From Zoogloea sp. 1C4 (GTDB lineage: Bacteria > Pseudomonadota > Gammaproteobacteria > Burkholderiales > Rhodocyclaceae), in the NCBI RefSeq assembly GCF_009469605.1, contig NZ_SSXU01000002.1, positions 176,807 to 240,806 of the forward strand: a stretch of DNA of 64,000 nt, written 5' to 3'. The notes under the pieces are model-generated. The model was not told the DNA's origin. It did no database searches and saw nothing but the letters and a program-made list of their open reading frames with translations. Each line of letters starts with the position of its first letter. Positions within the stretch are counted from its first letter, which is position 1. Below are positions 1 through 7,285 of this stretch, piece by piece. Both the position numbers and the translations under genes were made by a program.

Positions 1-1
1 T

Positions 2-277
2 CGACGGCTCGCGCTGCCCGAGAACCAGAAGCGGGTGGTGCGGCTGCGCGTCCTGCGCGATGAGGACCGCTGGGTTTTCGAGATATCCGACGACGGCCCG
101 GGCTTCGACTGGCGGCGCTTCCTCGATTTCGACCCGGAGCGGGCCTTCGCGCCCAATGGCCGGGGCATCGCCCTGTCGCGTCAGCTGTCGTTCTCGAGCC
201 TGACCTACATTCCGCCCGGCAACGTGGTCATCGTGACCGTGCCGCGGGTGCACCGCGACAAGGCGGCCAGCCAGTAA
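2..277 (+). CDS. ATP-binding (HATPase) domain protein, 3' part only
   Basis: The reading frame is open from the first bases of the window, so the 5' end is missing and only about 91 C-terminal residues are visible. They carry DGPGF and NGRGIAL, the N- and G-box motifs of the GHKL ATPase fold as used by anti-sigma-factor serine kinases (RsbW/SpoIIAB type). Full proteins of this kind are about 140 residues or a larger fusion. The gene ends about 100 bases before a receiver-PAS-PP2C phosphatase gene on the same strand. ATPase plus SpoIIE-type phosphatase is the usual pairing of a partner-switching module. The STAS partner is not visible and may lie upstream. Confidence 0.75.
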   Translation, partial: RRLALPENQKRVVRLRVLRDEDRWVFEISDDGPGFDWRRFLDFDPERAFAPNGRGIALSRQLSFSSLTYIPPGNVVIVTVPRVHRDKAASQ

Positions 278-380
278 TGGCCCCGACGAACCGGAATCCG
301 GCATGCCGCGAGGCGTGCCCCCGATCGAACTTCCAGGCGGCGGCGAGCGTCCGCTGCCTGCCAACGGTAGAGTGCTGCTG

Positions 381-1919
381 ATGGCTGAAAATCCACTCCG
401 GGTGCTCGTCGCAGACGATATTGCATCCAACCGAACCATCGTGGGGGCTTTCCTCGCCCACCTGAACTGCACGCCGATCTACGCCACCGACGGCGTCGAG
501 GCAGTCGAGCTGTTCCGCATGGAATCCCCCGATGTGGTCCTGATGGACCTGATGATGCCGCGCATGGATGGCTTCGAGGCCATCAAGCAGATCCGCGCGA
601 TGGTCGACGACCACTGGGTGCCGATCATCATCCTGTCGGCCCTGTCGGGCGAGGGCGACATCGTGCATGGCCTGGAGATCGGTGCCGACGACTATCTGGC
701 CAAGCCCTTGTCGTTCCCGGTGTTTGCCGCCCGCTTCAAGGCCCTGCGCCGGCTGCTCGACATGCAGCGCCGGCTCGCCGGATCGCTGGAGCAGGTGCGC
801 GCGGTGGCCAACGGCGTGATCGACGGGATCATCTCGGCGGACGAGAAGGGCACGATCCTCTCCGTCAATCGTTCTGCCACCCAGATCTTCGGCTATACCG
901 CCAACGAGCTGGTCGGCCAGAACCTGCGGATGCTGATGCCCAACCCCCACCGGGACAAGCACGACGAATACCTTGGCCGCTACCTGAGCACCGGCGAGAA
1001 GCACGTGGTCGGCCAGATCCGCGAGCTCTCGGGCGTGCGCAAGGACGGCACCGAGTTTCCGCTGGAGCTGGGTGTCTCCGACATCACCCTGCCCAACCGC
1101 CGGATGTTCATCGGCGTGGTGCGCGATGTCTCCGAGATGCGCCGAATCCAGCGCCAGCTGGCCGAGGACGCGGCGCGGCTGCAGCGCTACCACGACGAAT
1201 CCGAGCGCGAGCAGGAGCTCGCCATGGCGATCATGGAGCGCCAGGTGCGCAGCGACTGGCTGCGCGACGGCGCCGTGCAGTACGCGGTGATGCCCGCGCG
1301 CAACTTCTCCGGCGACGTGGTGGCCGTGGCCCGCTCGCCCCAGGGGGCGCTCTACGCCATGCTGGCCGACGCCACCGGTCACGGCCTGGCGGCGGCGGTG
1401 AGCGTGCTGCCGGCCCTCGGCGCCTTCTACCGGGGCGCCGCGGCCAACCAGTCACTCACCGAGCTGGTGACCGAACTCAACGGCCTGCTGTGCGGCCTGC
1501 TGCCCAAGGGGCGTTTCGTTGCCGCATCGCTGGTGCGCCTCGAGGCCGGCACCCACAAGGGCCAGATCTGGGTGGGCGGCGTGCCCGACGTGCTGCGCAT
1601 CGACGACGGCGGCAAGGTGGTGCAGCGCTTCAGCTCCCGCCAGCTGCCGCTGGGCATCCTCCCTTCGGAAGAAGCGGGGATCAGCCACGAGGGGTTCGTC
1701 TGGAGCGAGGTGTCGCAGATCGTGCTGTGTTCCGACGGCCTCACCGAGGCGGAGAACACCAGCGGCGAAGCCTTCGGGATGCGTGGCCTGGAGGCGACGC
1801 TGCAGGGCTCGCCGCGCAGTGGTCGGGTCAGCCGGTTGCGTCAGGCGCTCACCCGTCACCTGGGGCGCCAGGCCGCCGGCGACGACGTCTCGGTGCTGAT
1901 CCTCGACTGCGCCGTGTAA
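381..1919 (+). CDS. Response regulator with FixL-like PAS and SpoIIE-type PP2C phosphatase
   Basis: The 512-residue protein has three modules. A receiver domain (about 1-125) has acidic residues ADD, phospho-acceptor D56 and the lysine in AKP. A PAS domain spans about 140-255. A PP2C/SpoIIE phosphatase domain (about 300-510) has DATGHG, CSDGLTEAEN and AGDDVS metal-binding motifs. In the PAS domain H194, R200 and R214 sit in HDEYLGRY and GQIRE with the same spacing as the haem ligand H200 and the O2-pocket arginines R206 and R220 of Bradyrhizobium FixL (numbering from memory). A haem-based gas sensor is therefore possible but unproven. I start at ATG 381 because it directly precedes the receiver domain; an in-frame ATG at 303 would add a non-conserved leader. 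It probably dephosphorylates an anti-sigma antagonist in partner switching with the upstream ATPase. Confidence 0.85.
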   Translation: MAENPLRVLVADDIASNRTIVGAFLAHLNCTPIYATDGVEAVELFRMESPDVVLMDLMMPRMDGFEAIKQIRAMVDDHWVPIIILSALSGEGDIVHGLEIGADDYLAKPLSFPVFAARFKALRRLLDMQRRLAGSLEQVRAVANGVIDGIISADEKGTILSVNRSATQIFGYTANELVGQNLRMLMPNPHRDKHDEYLGRYLSTGEKHVVGQIRELSGVRKDGTEFPLELGVSDITLPNRRMFIGVVRDVSEMRRIQRQLAEDAARLQRYHDESEREQELAMAIMERQVRSDWLRDGAVQYAVMPARNFSGDVVAVARSPQGALYAMLADATGHGLAAAVSVLPALGAFYRGAAANQSLTELVTELNGLLCGLLPKGRFVAASLVRLEAGTHKGQIWVGGVPDVLRIDDGGKVVQRFSSRQLPLGILPSEEAGISHEGFVWSEVSQIVLCSDGLTEAENTSGEAFGMRGLEATLQGSPRSGRVSRLRQALTRHLGRQAAGDDVSVLILDCAV

Positions 1920-1956
1920 GCCCCAGCCGTCGGGCGGCGTGGCGCAGGGCCAAAGC

Positions 1957-1972
1957 TGGCGTGCTTTTTGCT
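1957..1972 (+). promoter_or_regulatory. Sigma-54 promoter of nasT
   Basis: TGGCGTGCTTTTTGCT matches the -24/-12 consensus with exactly 10 bases between the invariant GG (1958-1959) and GC (1970-1971). The predicted start near 1983 gives a short leader before the nasT ATG at 2008. This agrees with nitrogen control of nitrate assimilation. I could not see a clear enhancer for this promoter. Confidence 0.6.
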
Positions 1973-2007
1973 GAGGTAAATCGGTACTCTTTAAGGTCCG
2001 AATTCCC

Positions 2008-2583
2008 ATGCTACGAGTGCTGGTTGTCGATTCCTCCCGCGAGCGCGCCGCCGACGTCTGTTCGGCCATCGCGCTGGCCGGTCATCAGGTGGCGGCCGTG
2101 CTTTCCAGTGCCCTGGAGCTGTCCGACCAGGTGCTGAACACCAAGCCCGACGTGATCTTCATCCAGGCTGATTCCCCCAGCCGGGACACCCTGGAACACC
2201 TCGCGATCATGAACCGGGACTGCCCGCGCCCGGTGCTGCTGTTCTCCCAGGACGCCGATTCCGAGATGATCCGCCGTGCCGTGAAGGCCGGCGTGTCGTC
2301 GTATGTCGTTGATTCCGTGTCACCTGCGCGCCTGGACGCGGTGGTCGAGGTGGCCATCGCCCAGTTCGAAGCCTTCCAGCACATGCGCGCCGAGCGCGAC
2401 GACGCCACCCGCAAGCTCTCCGAACGGATCACCATCGACCGGGCCAAGGGCGTGCTCATGAAGGCCCGCGGCCTCGACGAGAACGCGGCCTATCACGCCC
2501 TGCGCAAACTGGCGATGGAGCGGGGGCGCAAGCTGGCCGACGTGGCCCAGGACGTGATCGACATGTCGAACCTGTTGCTGTGA
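2008..2583 (+). CDS. nasT: ANTAR-domain antiterminator response regulator, NasT-like
   Basis: The 191-residue protein begins with a degenerate receiver domain (VLVVDSS where kinase-dependent receivers have two acidic residues) and ends with an ANTAR RNA-binding domain (about 130-190) containing the ERITIDRAKGVLM and AYHALRKLAM helices. NasT proteins bind a two-hairpin leader RNA and prevent termination when nitrate is present. Such an RNA lies 290 bases downstream, in front of the nitrate transporter operon. In known systems the nitrate-sensing partner NasS holds NasT inactive; no nasS is adjacent here. A sigma-54 promoter precedes the gene. The family is certain; its target is inferred from the leader. 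Confidence 0.9.
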   Translation: MLRVLVVDSSRERAADVCSAIALAGHQVAAVLSSALELSDQVLNTKPDVIFIQADSPSRDTLEHLAIMNRDCPRPVLLFSQDADSEMIRRAVKAGVSSYVVDSVSPARLDAVVEVAIAQFEAFQHMRAERDDATRKLSERITIDRAKGVLMKARGLDENAAYHALRKLAMERGRKLADVAQDVIDMSNLLL

Positions 2584-2623
2584 AGTAATCCGAAAGTGGT
2601 AGTTGCCTCGCGGTTGGGGGCTT

Positions 2624-2663
2624 GATTCGGGGCGGAGGCGCGGTGGCGGCTCCGCCCCGAATC
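2624..2663 (+). terminator. Strong hairpin after nasT
   Basis: A perfect 14-bp stem (arms GATTCGGGGCGGAG and CTCCGCCCCGAATC) encloses a 12-base loop, 40 bases after the nasT stop. No long T run follows (CCCTTT only), so it is either an imperfect intrinsic terminator or a 3' stabilising structure. Confidence 0.5.
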
Positions 2664-2744
2664 CCTTTGGAGCGCCCGCCCCACCCAATGGCCTGCCGTG
2701 CTGCGCGGCTGGATGATCCGGCGTGGTGCGAAATCGGCGGGTGT

Positions 2745-2761
2745 TGCACTGCAACAGTGCA
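2745..2761 (+). promoter_or_regulatory. NtrC-like enhancer site
   Basis: TGCACTGCAACAGTGCA is a perfect dyad (TGCACT, 5 bases, AGTGCA) closely matching the classic NtrC-binding consensus (TGCAC, 7 bases, GTGCA). It lies about 120 bp upstream of the predicted sigma-54 start, the usual distance for an NtrC enhancer. Confidence 0.65.
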
Positions 2762-2781
2762 TCAAAAAGCGGTGATTGAAC

Positions 2782-2797
2782 TACCCAAAAGGGGGTA
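2782..2797 (+). promoter_or_regulatory. Possible NarL/NarP-type 7-2-7 site
   Basis: TACCCAAAAGGGGGTA reads as two inverted heptamers (TACCCAA and TACCCCC) separated by two bases, each 6/7 to the TACYYMT heptamer of NarL-type regulators. It sits between the NtrC-like site and the sigma-54 promoter. Alternatively it is a simple hairpin. Low confidence. Confidence 0.28.
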
Positions 2798-2848
2798 TGT
2801 GTACGCCCAAAATAATCTTTTTTATACAAATCAATGAATTAAAAATAC

Positions 2849-2864
2849 TGGCACGGTCCTCGCT
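2849..2864 (+). promoter_or_regulatory. Sigma-54 promoter of the nitrate transporter operon
   Basis: TGGCACGGTCCTCGCT has a perfect -24 element (TGGCACG) and a -12 GC exactly 10 bases after the GG. Transcription should begin around 2875, which is where the first ANTAR hairpin begins (2876), so the RNA would open directly with the regulatory structure. Confidence 0.75.
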
Positions 2865-2875
2865 AAATGTTGGTT

Positions 2876-2932
2876 GTCGGACCAACGGCGGCCCGACTTG
2901 ATCAGGCGATCTCACTTGGACAAGGGCGTCCA
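2876..2932 (+). ncRNA. Two-hairpin ANTAR target leader RNA
   Basis: Hairpin P1 (2876-2897) pairs GTCGGACC with GGCCCGAC, with one A-C mismatch, around hexaloop AACGGC. Hairpin P2 (2917-2932) pairs TGGAC with GTCCA around hexaloop AAGGGC. Both six-base loops have A at position 1 and G at position 4, the defining feature of ANTAR-bound RNAs; the linker is 19 bases. The right half of P2 overlaps the left arm of the following terminator, so NasT-stabilised P2 and the terminator are mutually exclusive. This explains nitrate-dependent read-through into the transporter genes. Confidence 0.8.
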
Positions 2933-2977
2933 TCCCCTCGCGGGCTATTGCGGGGAGATGTGGCGCCCGTTTTTTTT
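2924..2977 (+). terminator. Leader terminator of the nitrate transporter operon
   Basis: GGGCG (2924-2928) pairs with CGCCC (2964-2968), with an inner CCCC/GGGG helix and some bulges, followed after one G by eight T residues (2970-2977). It lies 32 bases before the nrtA ATG and would abort transcription unless the preceding P2 hairpin holds its left arm. Confidence 0.75.
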
Positions 2978-3008
2978 GAATTTTCGATATCACGATCAGG
3001 GGCGAGCG

Positions 3009-4265
3009 ATGAGCAAGCAATTCGACGACAAGTTTCTTTCCCGCCGCGGCTTTCTCAAGGCTGGGGCTGGCCTCGGAGGTATGGCGGCAATGGGCACGAT
3101 GATTCCTGGGGGTGGTGTGTGGGCTGCCGGTTCGGACAAGCCGGAACTCGAAGAGGTGAAGATCGGCTTCATCCCGCTGACTGACTGTTCGTCGGTAGTG
3201 ATGGCCTCGGTGATGGGCTTCGACAAGAAGTACGGCATCAAGATCACCCCCAGCAAGGAAGCCTCCTGGGCTGGCGTGCGCGACAAGCTCGCCAACGGCG
3301 AGCTCCACGCCGCCCACGTGCTGTACGGCCTCGTGTATGGCCTGCACCTGGGCATCGGTGGCCCGAAGAAGGACATGGCCGTGCTCATGACCATCAACAA
3401 CAACGGTCAGGCCATCACCCTCTCCAACGGCCTCAAGGACAAGGGCGCAGTGGATGGCGCCAGCCTCGCCAAGGTGGTCGCGAAGAAGGAGAAGGAATAC
3501 ACCTTCGCCCAGACCTTCCCCACCGGCACCCACGCCATGTGGCTGTACTATTGGCTGGCCGCCCACGACATCGACCCGTTCAGGGACGTGAAGAACATCG
3601 TCGTGCCGCCCCCGCAGATGGTCGCCAACATGCGCGTCGGCAATATGGACGGCTACTGCGTGGGCGAGCCGTGGAACCAGCGCGCCATCGTCGACAAGAT
3701 CGGCTTTACGGCCGTGACCACCCAGGACATCTGGACCGACCACCCCGAGAAGGTGCTGGGCTCCACCGCCGAGTTCGCGGCCAAGTACCCCAACACCGCC
3801 CGGGCGATGATCTGCGCGATCCTCGAAGCCTCCAAGTGGATCGACGCCAGCGCCGCCAACCGCGCCAAGACCGCCGAGACGGTGGCCGCCAAGAGCTATG
3901 TGAACACCGACGTGGATGTGATCCGCAGCCGGATGATCGGCCAGTACGAAAACGGCCTGGGCAAGAGCTGGTCCGAAAAGAACTACATGAAGTTCTACAA
4001 CGACGGCCAGGTGAACTACCCCTACCTGTCGGATGGCATGTGGTTCCTCACCCAGCACAAGCGCTGGGGCCTGCTCAAGCAGGACGTGGATTACCTGGCC
4101 GTGGCCAAGGCCATCAACAAGACCGATCTCTACAAGCAGGCCGCCAGCATCGTCGGCGCGCCGGTGCCCAAGTCGGACTTCCGCACCTCCAAGCTCATCG
4201 ACGGCGTGGTGTGGGACGGCAAGGACCCGAAGAAGTACGCCGCCAGCTTCAAGATCAAGGCCTGA
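3009..4265 (+). CDS. nrtA: Nitrate ABC transporter substrate-binding protein, Tat-exported
   Basis: A 418-residue member of the NrtA/CmpA family of periplasmic binding proteins for nitrate, nitrite or bicarbonate. Residues 11-17 (SRRGFLK) followed by a glycine/alanine-rich segment form a twin-arginine signal, with likely cleavage near residue 40 (VWAAG). The binding domain follows (KIGFIPLTD at its start, MDGYCVGEPW in the middle). The ATG at 3009 is chosen because it gives the Tat signal, and the leader terminator lies upstream of it. The signal peptide argues for a transporter component and against the cytoplasmic sensor NasS. It is the first gene of an operon with permease and ATPase genes. 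Nitrate as ligand is inferred from the NasT/ANTAR control. Confidence 0.88.
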   Translation: MSKQFDDKFLSRRGFLKAGAGLGGMAAMGTMIPGGGVWAAGSDKPELEEVKIGFIPLTDCSSVVMASVMGFDKKYGIKITPSKEASWAGVRDKLANGELHAAHVLYGLVYGLHLGIGGPKKDMAVLMTINNNGQAITLSNGLKDKGAVDGASLAKVVAKKEKEYTFAQTFPTGTHAMWLYYWLAAHDIDPFRDVKNIVVPPPQMVANMRVGNMDGYCVGEPWNQRAIVDKIGFTAVTTQDIWTDHPEKVLGSTAEFAAKYPNTARAMICAILEASKWIDASAANRAKTAETVAAKSYVNTDVDVIRSRMIGQYENGLGKSWSEKNYMKFYNDGQVNYPYLSDGMWFLTQHKRWGLLKQDVDYLAVAKAINKTDLYKQAASIVGAPVPKSDFRTSKLIDGVVWDGKDPKKYAASFKIKA

Positions 4266-4271
4266 CCGGCG

Positions 4272-4296
4272 GGCGGGCCGGCACCACCGGCCCGCC
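4272..4296 (+). other. Intercistronic hairpin between nrtA and nrtB
   Basis: A perfect 10-bp stem (GGCGGGCCGG with CCGGCCCGCC) and a 5-base loop begin 7 bases after the nrtA stop, without a T run. Such structures between binding-protein and permease genes often protect the upstream mRNA from 3' decay, which would favour excess binding protein. The role is inferred. Confidence 0.5.
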
Positions 4297-4370
4297 ACCC
4301 CAAACCCCGATTCAATCCCGCACGCAACCCGACAGGCTCACCCGCCGTCACGAAGATCACGGAGATCACC

Positions 4371-5321
4371 ATGACCACTGCATCGCTAACGTCCGGCCTC
4401 GTTGCCGTCCGGCCCGAAGCCGAGTCTGCCCCGGTCGTCCGGGGTGAAGTCACCAAGACAGAGGATTCCAAGATGGGCGCCACGACCCACACTGACAAAG
4501 CCGCCGCCGCGCCCGCCAAGGCAGACGATTCCGTCTCCTTCGACACCCACCTGGGCAACTTCGTCCGCAAGGTCATCCCGCCGCTGCTCGGCTTCGCGCT
4601 GGTGATCGGCGTGTGGGCGCTGGTGGCGATGAAATCCGCCGACTTCCCCGGCCCCGGCAAAACCTGGGACGCCGCCGTCGTGCTGTTCTCCGACCCCTTC
4701 TACAGCAACGGCCCCAACGACCAGGGCATCGGCTGGAACATCCTGTCGTCCCTCAAGCGCGTCGCCATCGGCTTTGGCGTGGCCGCGCTGGTGGGCATCC
4801 CGCTGGGCTTCATCATCGGCCGCTTTGCCTTCATGAACAGCATGCTCGAGCCGATCATCAGCATCCTGCGCCCGGTCTCGCCGCTGGCTTGGCTGCCCAT
4901 CGGCCTGATGGTCTTCAAGGCCGCCGATCCGGCCTCCACCTGGACGATCTTCATCTGCTCCATCTGGCCGATGATCCTCAACACCGCCCAGGGCGTGCAG
5001 CGCGTGCCGCAGGATTACCTCAACGTCGCGCGGGTGCTCAACCTCTCCGAGTTCAAGATCATCACCAAGATCCTGTTCCCCTCGGTGCTGCCCTACATGC
5101 TCACCGGCATCCGCCTGTCCATCGGCACCGCCTGGCTGGTGATCGTTGCGGCCGAAATGCTCACCGGCGGCGTCGGCATCGGCTTCTGGGTGTGGGACGA
5201 ATGGAACAACCTCAAGGTCGAGCACATCATCATCGCCATCTTCGTGATCGGCATCGTCGGCCTGCTGCTCGAACAGCTCCTGCTGCTGATCGCCCGCCGC
5301 TTCAGCTACGGCGCCAACTGA
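4371..5321 (+). CDS. nrtB: Nitrate ABC transporter permease
   Basis: A 316-residue inner-membrane permease of the BPD_transp_1 (SsuC/TauC/NrtB) family. A polar N-terminal extension of about 65 residues rich in Ala/Lys/Thr precedes the first membrane helix (PLLGFALVIGVWALVAM). About six helices follow, and the cytoplasmic EAA-type loop that contacts the ATPase is visible as VPQDYLNVARVLNLS. The start at 4371 has GGAG eight bases upstream; a second ATG (MGATTH) lies 34 codons in, so part of the unconserved extension may not be translated. It sits between nrtA and nrtC and should form a homodimeric channel. Confidence 0.88.
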   Translation: MTTASLTSGLVAVRPEAESAPVVRGEVTKTEDSKMGATTHTDKAAAAPAKADDSVSFDTHLGNFVRKVIPPLLGFALVIGVWALVAMKSADFPGPGKTWDAAVVLFSDPFYSNGPNDQGIGWNILSSLKRVAIGFGVAALVGIPLGFIIGRFAFMNSMLEPIISILRPVSPLAWLPIGLMVFKAADPASTWTIFICSIWPMILNTAQGVQRVPQDYLNVARVLNLSEFKIITKILFPSVLPYMLTGIRLSIGTAWLVIVAAEMLTGGVGIGFWVWDEWNNLKVEHIIIAIFVIGIVGLLLEQLLLLIARRFSYGAN

Positions 5322-5343
5322 TACTGCCCCGAGGAGAATGCAA

Positions 5344-6135
5344 ATGAACGCCATCGTCAAAGTCGAAAACGTCGGCATGAGCTTCGACACCAAGAAAGGC
5401 CGCTTCATCGCCCTGCAGAACGTCAATCTGCAGATCAAAAAGGGCGAAGTCGTCTCGCTCATCGGCCACTCGGGCTGCGGCAAATCCACGCTGCTCAACC
5501 TCATCGCCGGCCTCACCCTGCCCACCTCGGGGGTGATGCTGTGCAACGGCCGCGAGATCGCCGGCCCCGGGCCTGAGCGCGCGGTGGTCTTCCAGAACCA
5601 CTCGCTCCTGCCCTGGCTCAACTGCTTCGAGAACGTCTATCTCGCCGTCGAGCGCGTGTTCGGCACCAAGGAAGGCAAGGAAAAGCTCAAGGCCCGCACC
5701 AACGAAGCCCTCGAGATGGTGCACATGAGCCACGCCGCCCAGAAGCTGCCCCACGAAATCTCCGGCGGCATGAAGCAGCGCATCGGCATCGCCCGCGCCT
5801 TTGCCATGGAGCCCCAGATCCTGCTGATGGACGAACCCTTCGGCGCCCTCGACGCGCTCACCCGCGCCTCGCTGCAGGACGAACTCATCGGCGTGATGGA
5901 AAAGACCGGCGCCACCGTGGTGATGGTCACCCACGACGTGGATGAAGCCGTGCTGCTCTCCGACCGCGTGGTGATGATGACCAACGGTCCCGCCGCCACC
6001 ATCGGCGAGATCCTCGAAGTGAAGCTCCCCAAACCCCGCGACCGCCTCGCCCTGGCCCACGACGCCCACTTCGTCGAATGCCGCGCGGCGATCCTGGAGT
6101 TCTTGTATCAGAAGCAGATGAAGAAGGCTGCGTGA
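5344..6135 (+). CDS. nrtC: Nitrate ABC transporter ATP-binding protein
   Basis: A 263-residue ABC ATPase with Walker A GHSGCGKST (41-49), a Q-loop, signature ISGGMKQR, Walker B ILLMDEP and H-loop THDVDEA. It is the short NrtD-like form: unlike cyanobacterial NrtC it has no C-terminal substrate-binding domain. GAGGAG is correctly spaced for the ATG at 5344; the ATG at 5338 is too close to it. The gene follows nrtB by 22 bases and closes the operon before a hairpin terminator. No nitrate reductase gene is present in the window. Confidence 0.88.
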   Translation: MNAIVKVENVGMSFDTKKGRFIALQNVNLQIKKGEVVSLIGHSGCGKSTLLNLIAGLTLPTSGVMLCNGREIAGPGPERAVVFQNHSLLPWLNCFENVYLAVERVFGTKEGKEKLKARTNEALEMVHMSHAAQKLPHEISGGMKQRIGIARAFAMEPQILLMDEPFGALDALTRASLQDELIGVMEKTGATVVMVTHDVDEAVLLSDRVVMMTNGPAATIGEILEVKLPKPRDRLALAHDAHFVECRAAILEFLYQKQMKKAA

Positions 6136-6180
6136 GGCAAGCGGCGGGGCTTTGGCCTGCCGCCTGCTACGCAATACAGC

Positions 6181-6210
6181 ACAACGCCGGCCTGAGTGGC
6201 CGGCGTTGTT
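6181..6210 (+). terminator. Terminator of the nitrate transporter operon
   Basis: A perfect 12-bp stem (ACAACGCCGGCC with GGCCGGCGTTGT) and a 5-base loop lie 46 bases after nrtC. Only a short T-rich stretch follows. Confidence 0.6.
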
Positions 6211-6252
6211 GCGTTCACGCGCCGGGCATGACGGCGATGGTGCATGGGAGGT

Positions 6253-6282
6253 GTCGGGTTACGCTGCGCTAACCCGACCTAC
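6253..6282 (-). repeat. REP family A palindrome, copy 1
   Basis: A 30-base element with inverted arms GTCGGGTTA and TAACCCGAC and a CTAC end (GTAG head when read on the minus strand). It and its flanks (GTGCATGG before it, TTGGACT after it) are repeated at 7286-7315. Confidence 0.85.
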
Positions 6283-6294
6283 TTGGACTTGGGG

Positions 6295-6672
6295 TTATTT
6301 CTGCTTCCCGGCCTCGAAAGACCCTGAAAGGATAGGCGACCATTTTCGTCTCGACTTTGGAGTCTTTCTCATGGCTTTCTGGTGAGTTGCAATTTCCCTC
6401 TCCAACTCGGCTCGTGCTGATTCAACGCGAACGCTCCGAAGCTTTTCCTTCAGTGCCTTAACAGTCGCCCTTAGTTTTTCCAGTTGGGTCCGTTTCTGAA
6501 CATCCTGTTTGGCAAGTCTGTCCCTTTGCTTCTTGGCGTAGACGGCCGCTTGATACTCAAGAGGAACATCCTCCAGTCGCTTCGGGTAGGCGGAAAATAC
6601 AACAGTTCCTTTAGCGGTTACAGTCTTTCCGAGCGCCGATTTACGTGATTTCAGGTTTGCGCGAGTGCTCAT
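6295..6672 (-). CDS. Hypothetical basic coiled-coil protein
   Basis: I do not recognise this 125-residue protein. It is Lys/Arg-rich, with a predicted helical, possibly coiled-coil middle (about 50-105, many Glu/Lys/Leu heptads) and a basic tail. Base composition is visibly richer in A/T than the neighbouring chromosomal genes, and it sits between two family A REP elements next to the RAYT transposase gene, so it was probably acquired with this region. ATG 6672 is preferred over an upstream TTG at 6684. It could be a nucleic-acid-binding protein, but nothing in the sequence proves that. Confidence 0.55.
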   Translation of the reverse strand: MSTRANLKSRKSALGKTVTAKGTVVFSAYPKRLEDVPLEYQAAVYAKKQRDRLAKQDVQKRTQLEKLRATVKALKEKLRSVRVESARAELEREIATHQKAMRKTPKSRRKWSPILSGSFEAGKQK

Positions 6673-6696
6673 GGAAAGCCCCAACGTTTCTCATAC

Positions 6697-6726
6697 GTAG
6701 GTCGGGTTAGCGCAGCGTAACCCGAC
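6697..6726 (+). repeat. REP family A palindrome, copy 2 (flanks RAYT)
   Basis: GTAG head followed by arms GTCGGGTTA and TAACCCGAC. It lies 15 bases beyond the 3' end of the RAYT gene, in opposite orientation to the copy at 7286. Confidence 0.88.
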
Positions 6727-6741
6727 AACCCGCGATCGGCC

Positions 6742-7278
6742 CTACTCACGCCCAACACCCTCAAAACACATCGAATCACGCCCCCAATCCGGCGCATAAA
6801 CCCCGTCCTTCACATAGCGGCCGAAGCTGGAGTACGGCCACGCTGCGGGTGATCGGGCCAATCCATGCTTGACCGGGTTGTAATGGATGTAATCCACATG
6901 GCGGGCAAAGTCGGCTTCATCGCGGATCTGATGTTCCCAATATCGATGTTGCCACACGGCCTGTTCGCCCTTCTTCAAGCGCGCCGCATCGGGTGTGCGC
7001 CGGCAATCATCCGGGCAATGCTTGGTGAACGCGCTTTTGATCAGACGCCAGCGGGTCGAGAAGTCGGCATCGTCCGGCGGCAAGGTCCAGATGCAGTGAA
7101 GATGATCCGGCATGACCACGATGGCGTCGATCTCGAACGGACGCGATTGGCGAACGGAGCGAAAGGCATTGCGCAGCACGTCGACGGCTTCAGTCGAGGC
7201 CAAGATTGGCCTGCGGCGATCCGTTACAAGAGTGAAGAAGAAGGTGCCACCAGGGACGATGGCGCGTCGATAGTGCAT
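6742..7278 (-). CDS. REP-associated tyrosine transposase (RAYT)
   Basis: A 178-residue Y1 transposase of the IS200/IS605-related TnpA-REP family. The HUH motif is H59-L-H61 (VMPDHLHCIW) and the catalytic tyrosine is Y133 in IHYNPVKHG. The family-typical HRYWEHQIRD precedes it. These enzymes bind and cut single-stranded REP hairpins next to a GTAG tetranucleotide and are single-copy, usually domesticated, genes. Here the gene is flanked by inverted family A REPs (6697-6726 and 7286-7315), the classic REPtron arrangement, and the 5' flanking repeat includes its ATG. It is therefore the likely mobiliser of family A only. Confidence 0.92.
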   Translation of the reverse strand: MHYRRAIVPGGTFFFTLVTDRRRPILASTEAVDVLRNAFRSVRQSRPFEIDAIVVMPDHLHCIWTLPPDDADFSTRWRLIKSAFTKHCPDDCRRTPDAARLKKGEQAVWQHRYWEHQIRDEADFARHVDYIHYNPVKHGLARSPAAWPYSSFGRYVKDGVYAPDWGRDSMCFEGVGRE

Positions 7279-7285
7279 GGAAGGT

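Noticed and set aside
228-1382. 384-codon open frame on the minus strand, opposite the phosphatase gene
   Set aside because: Antisense to a gene with clear domains; its composition (many His, Gly, Ala) is the usual mirror of high-GC codon use and no family is visible.
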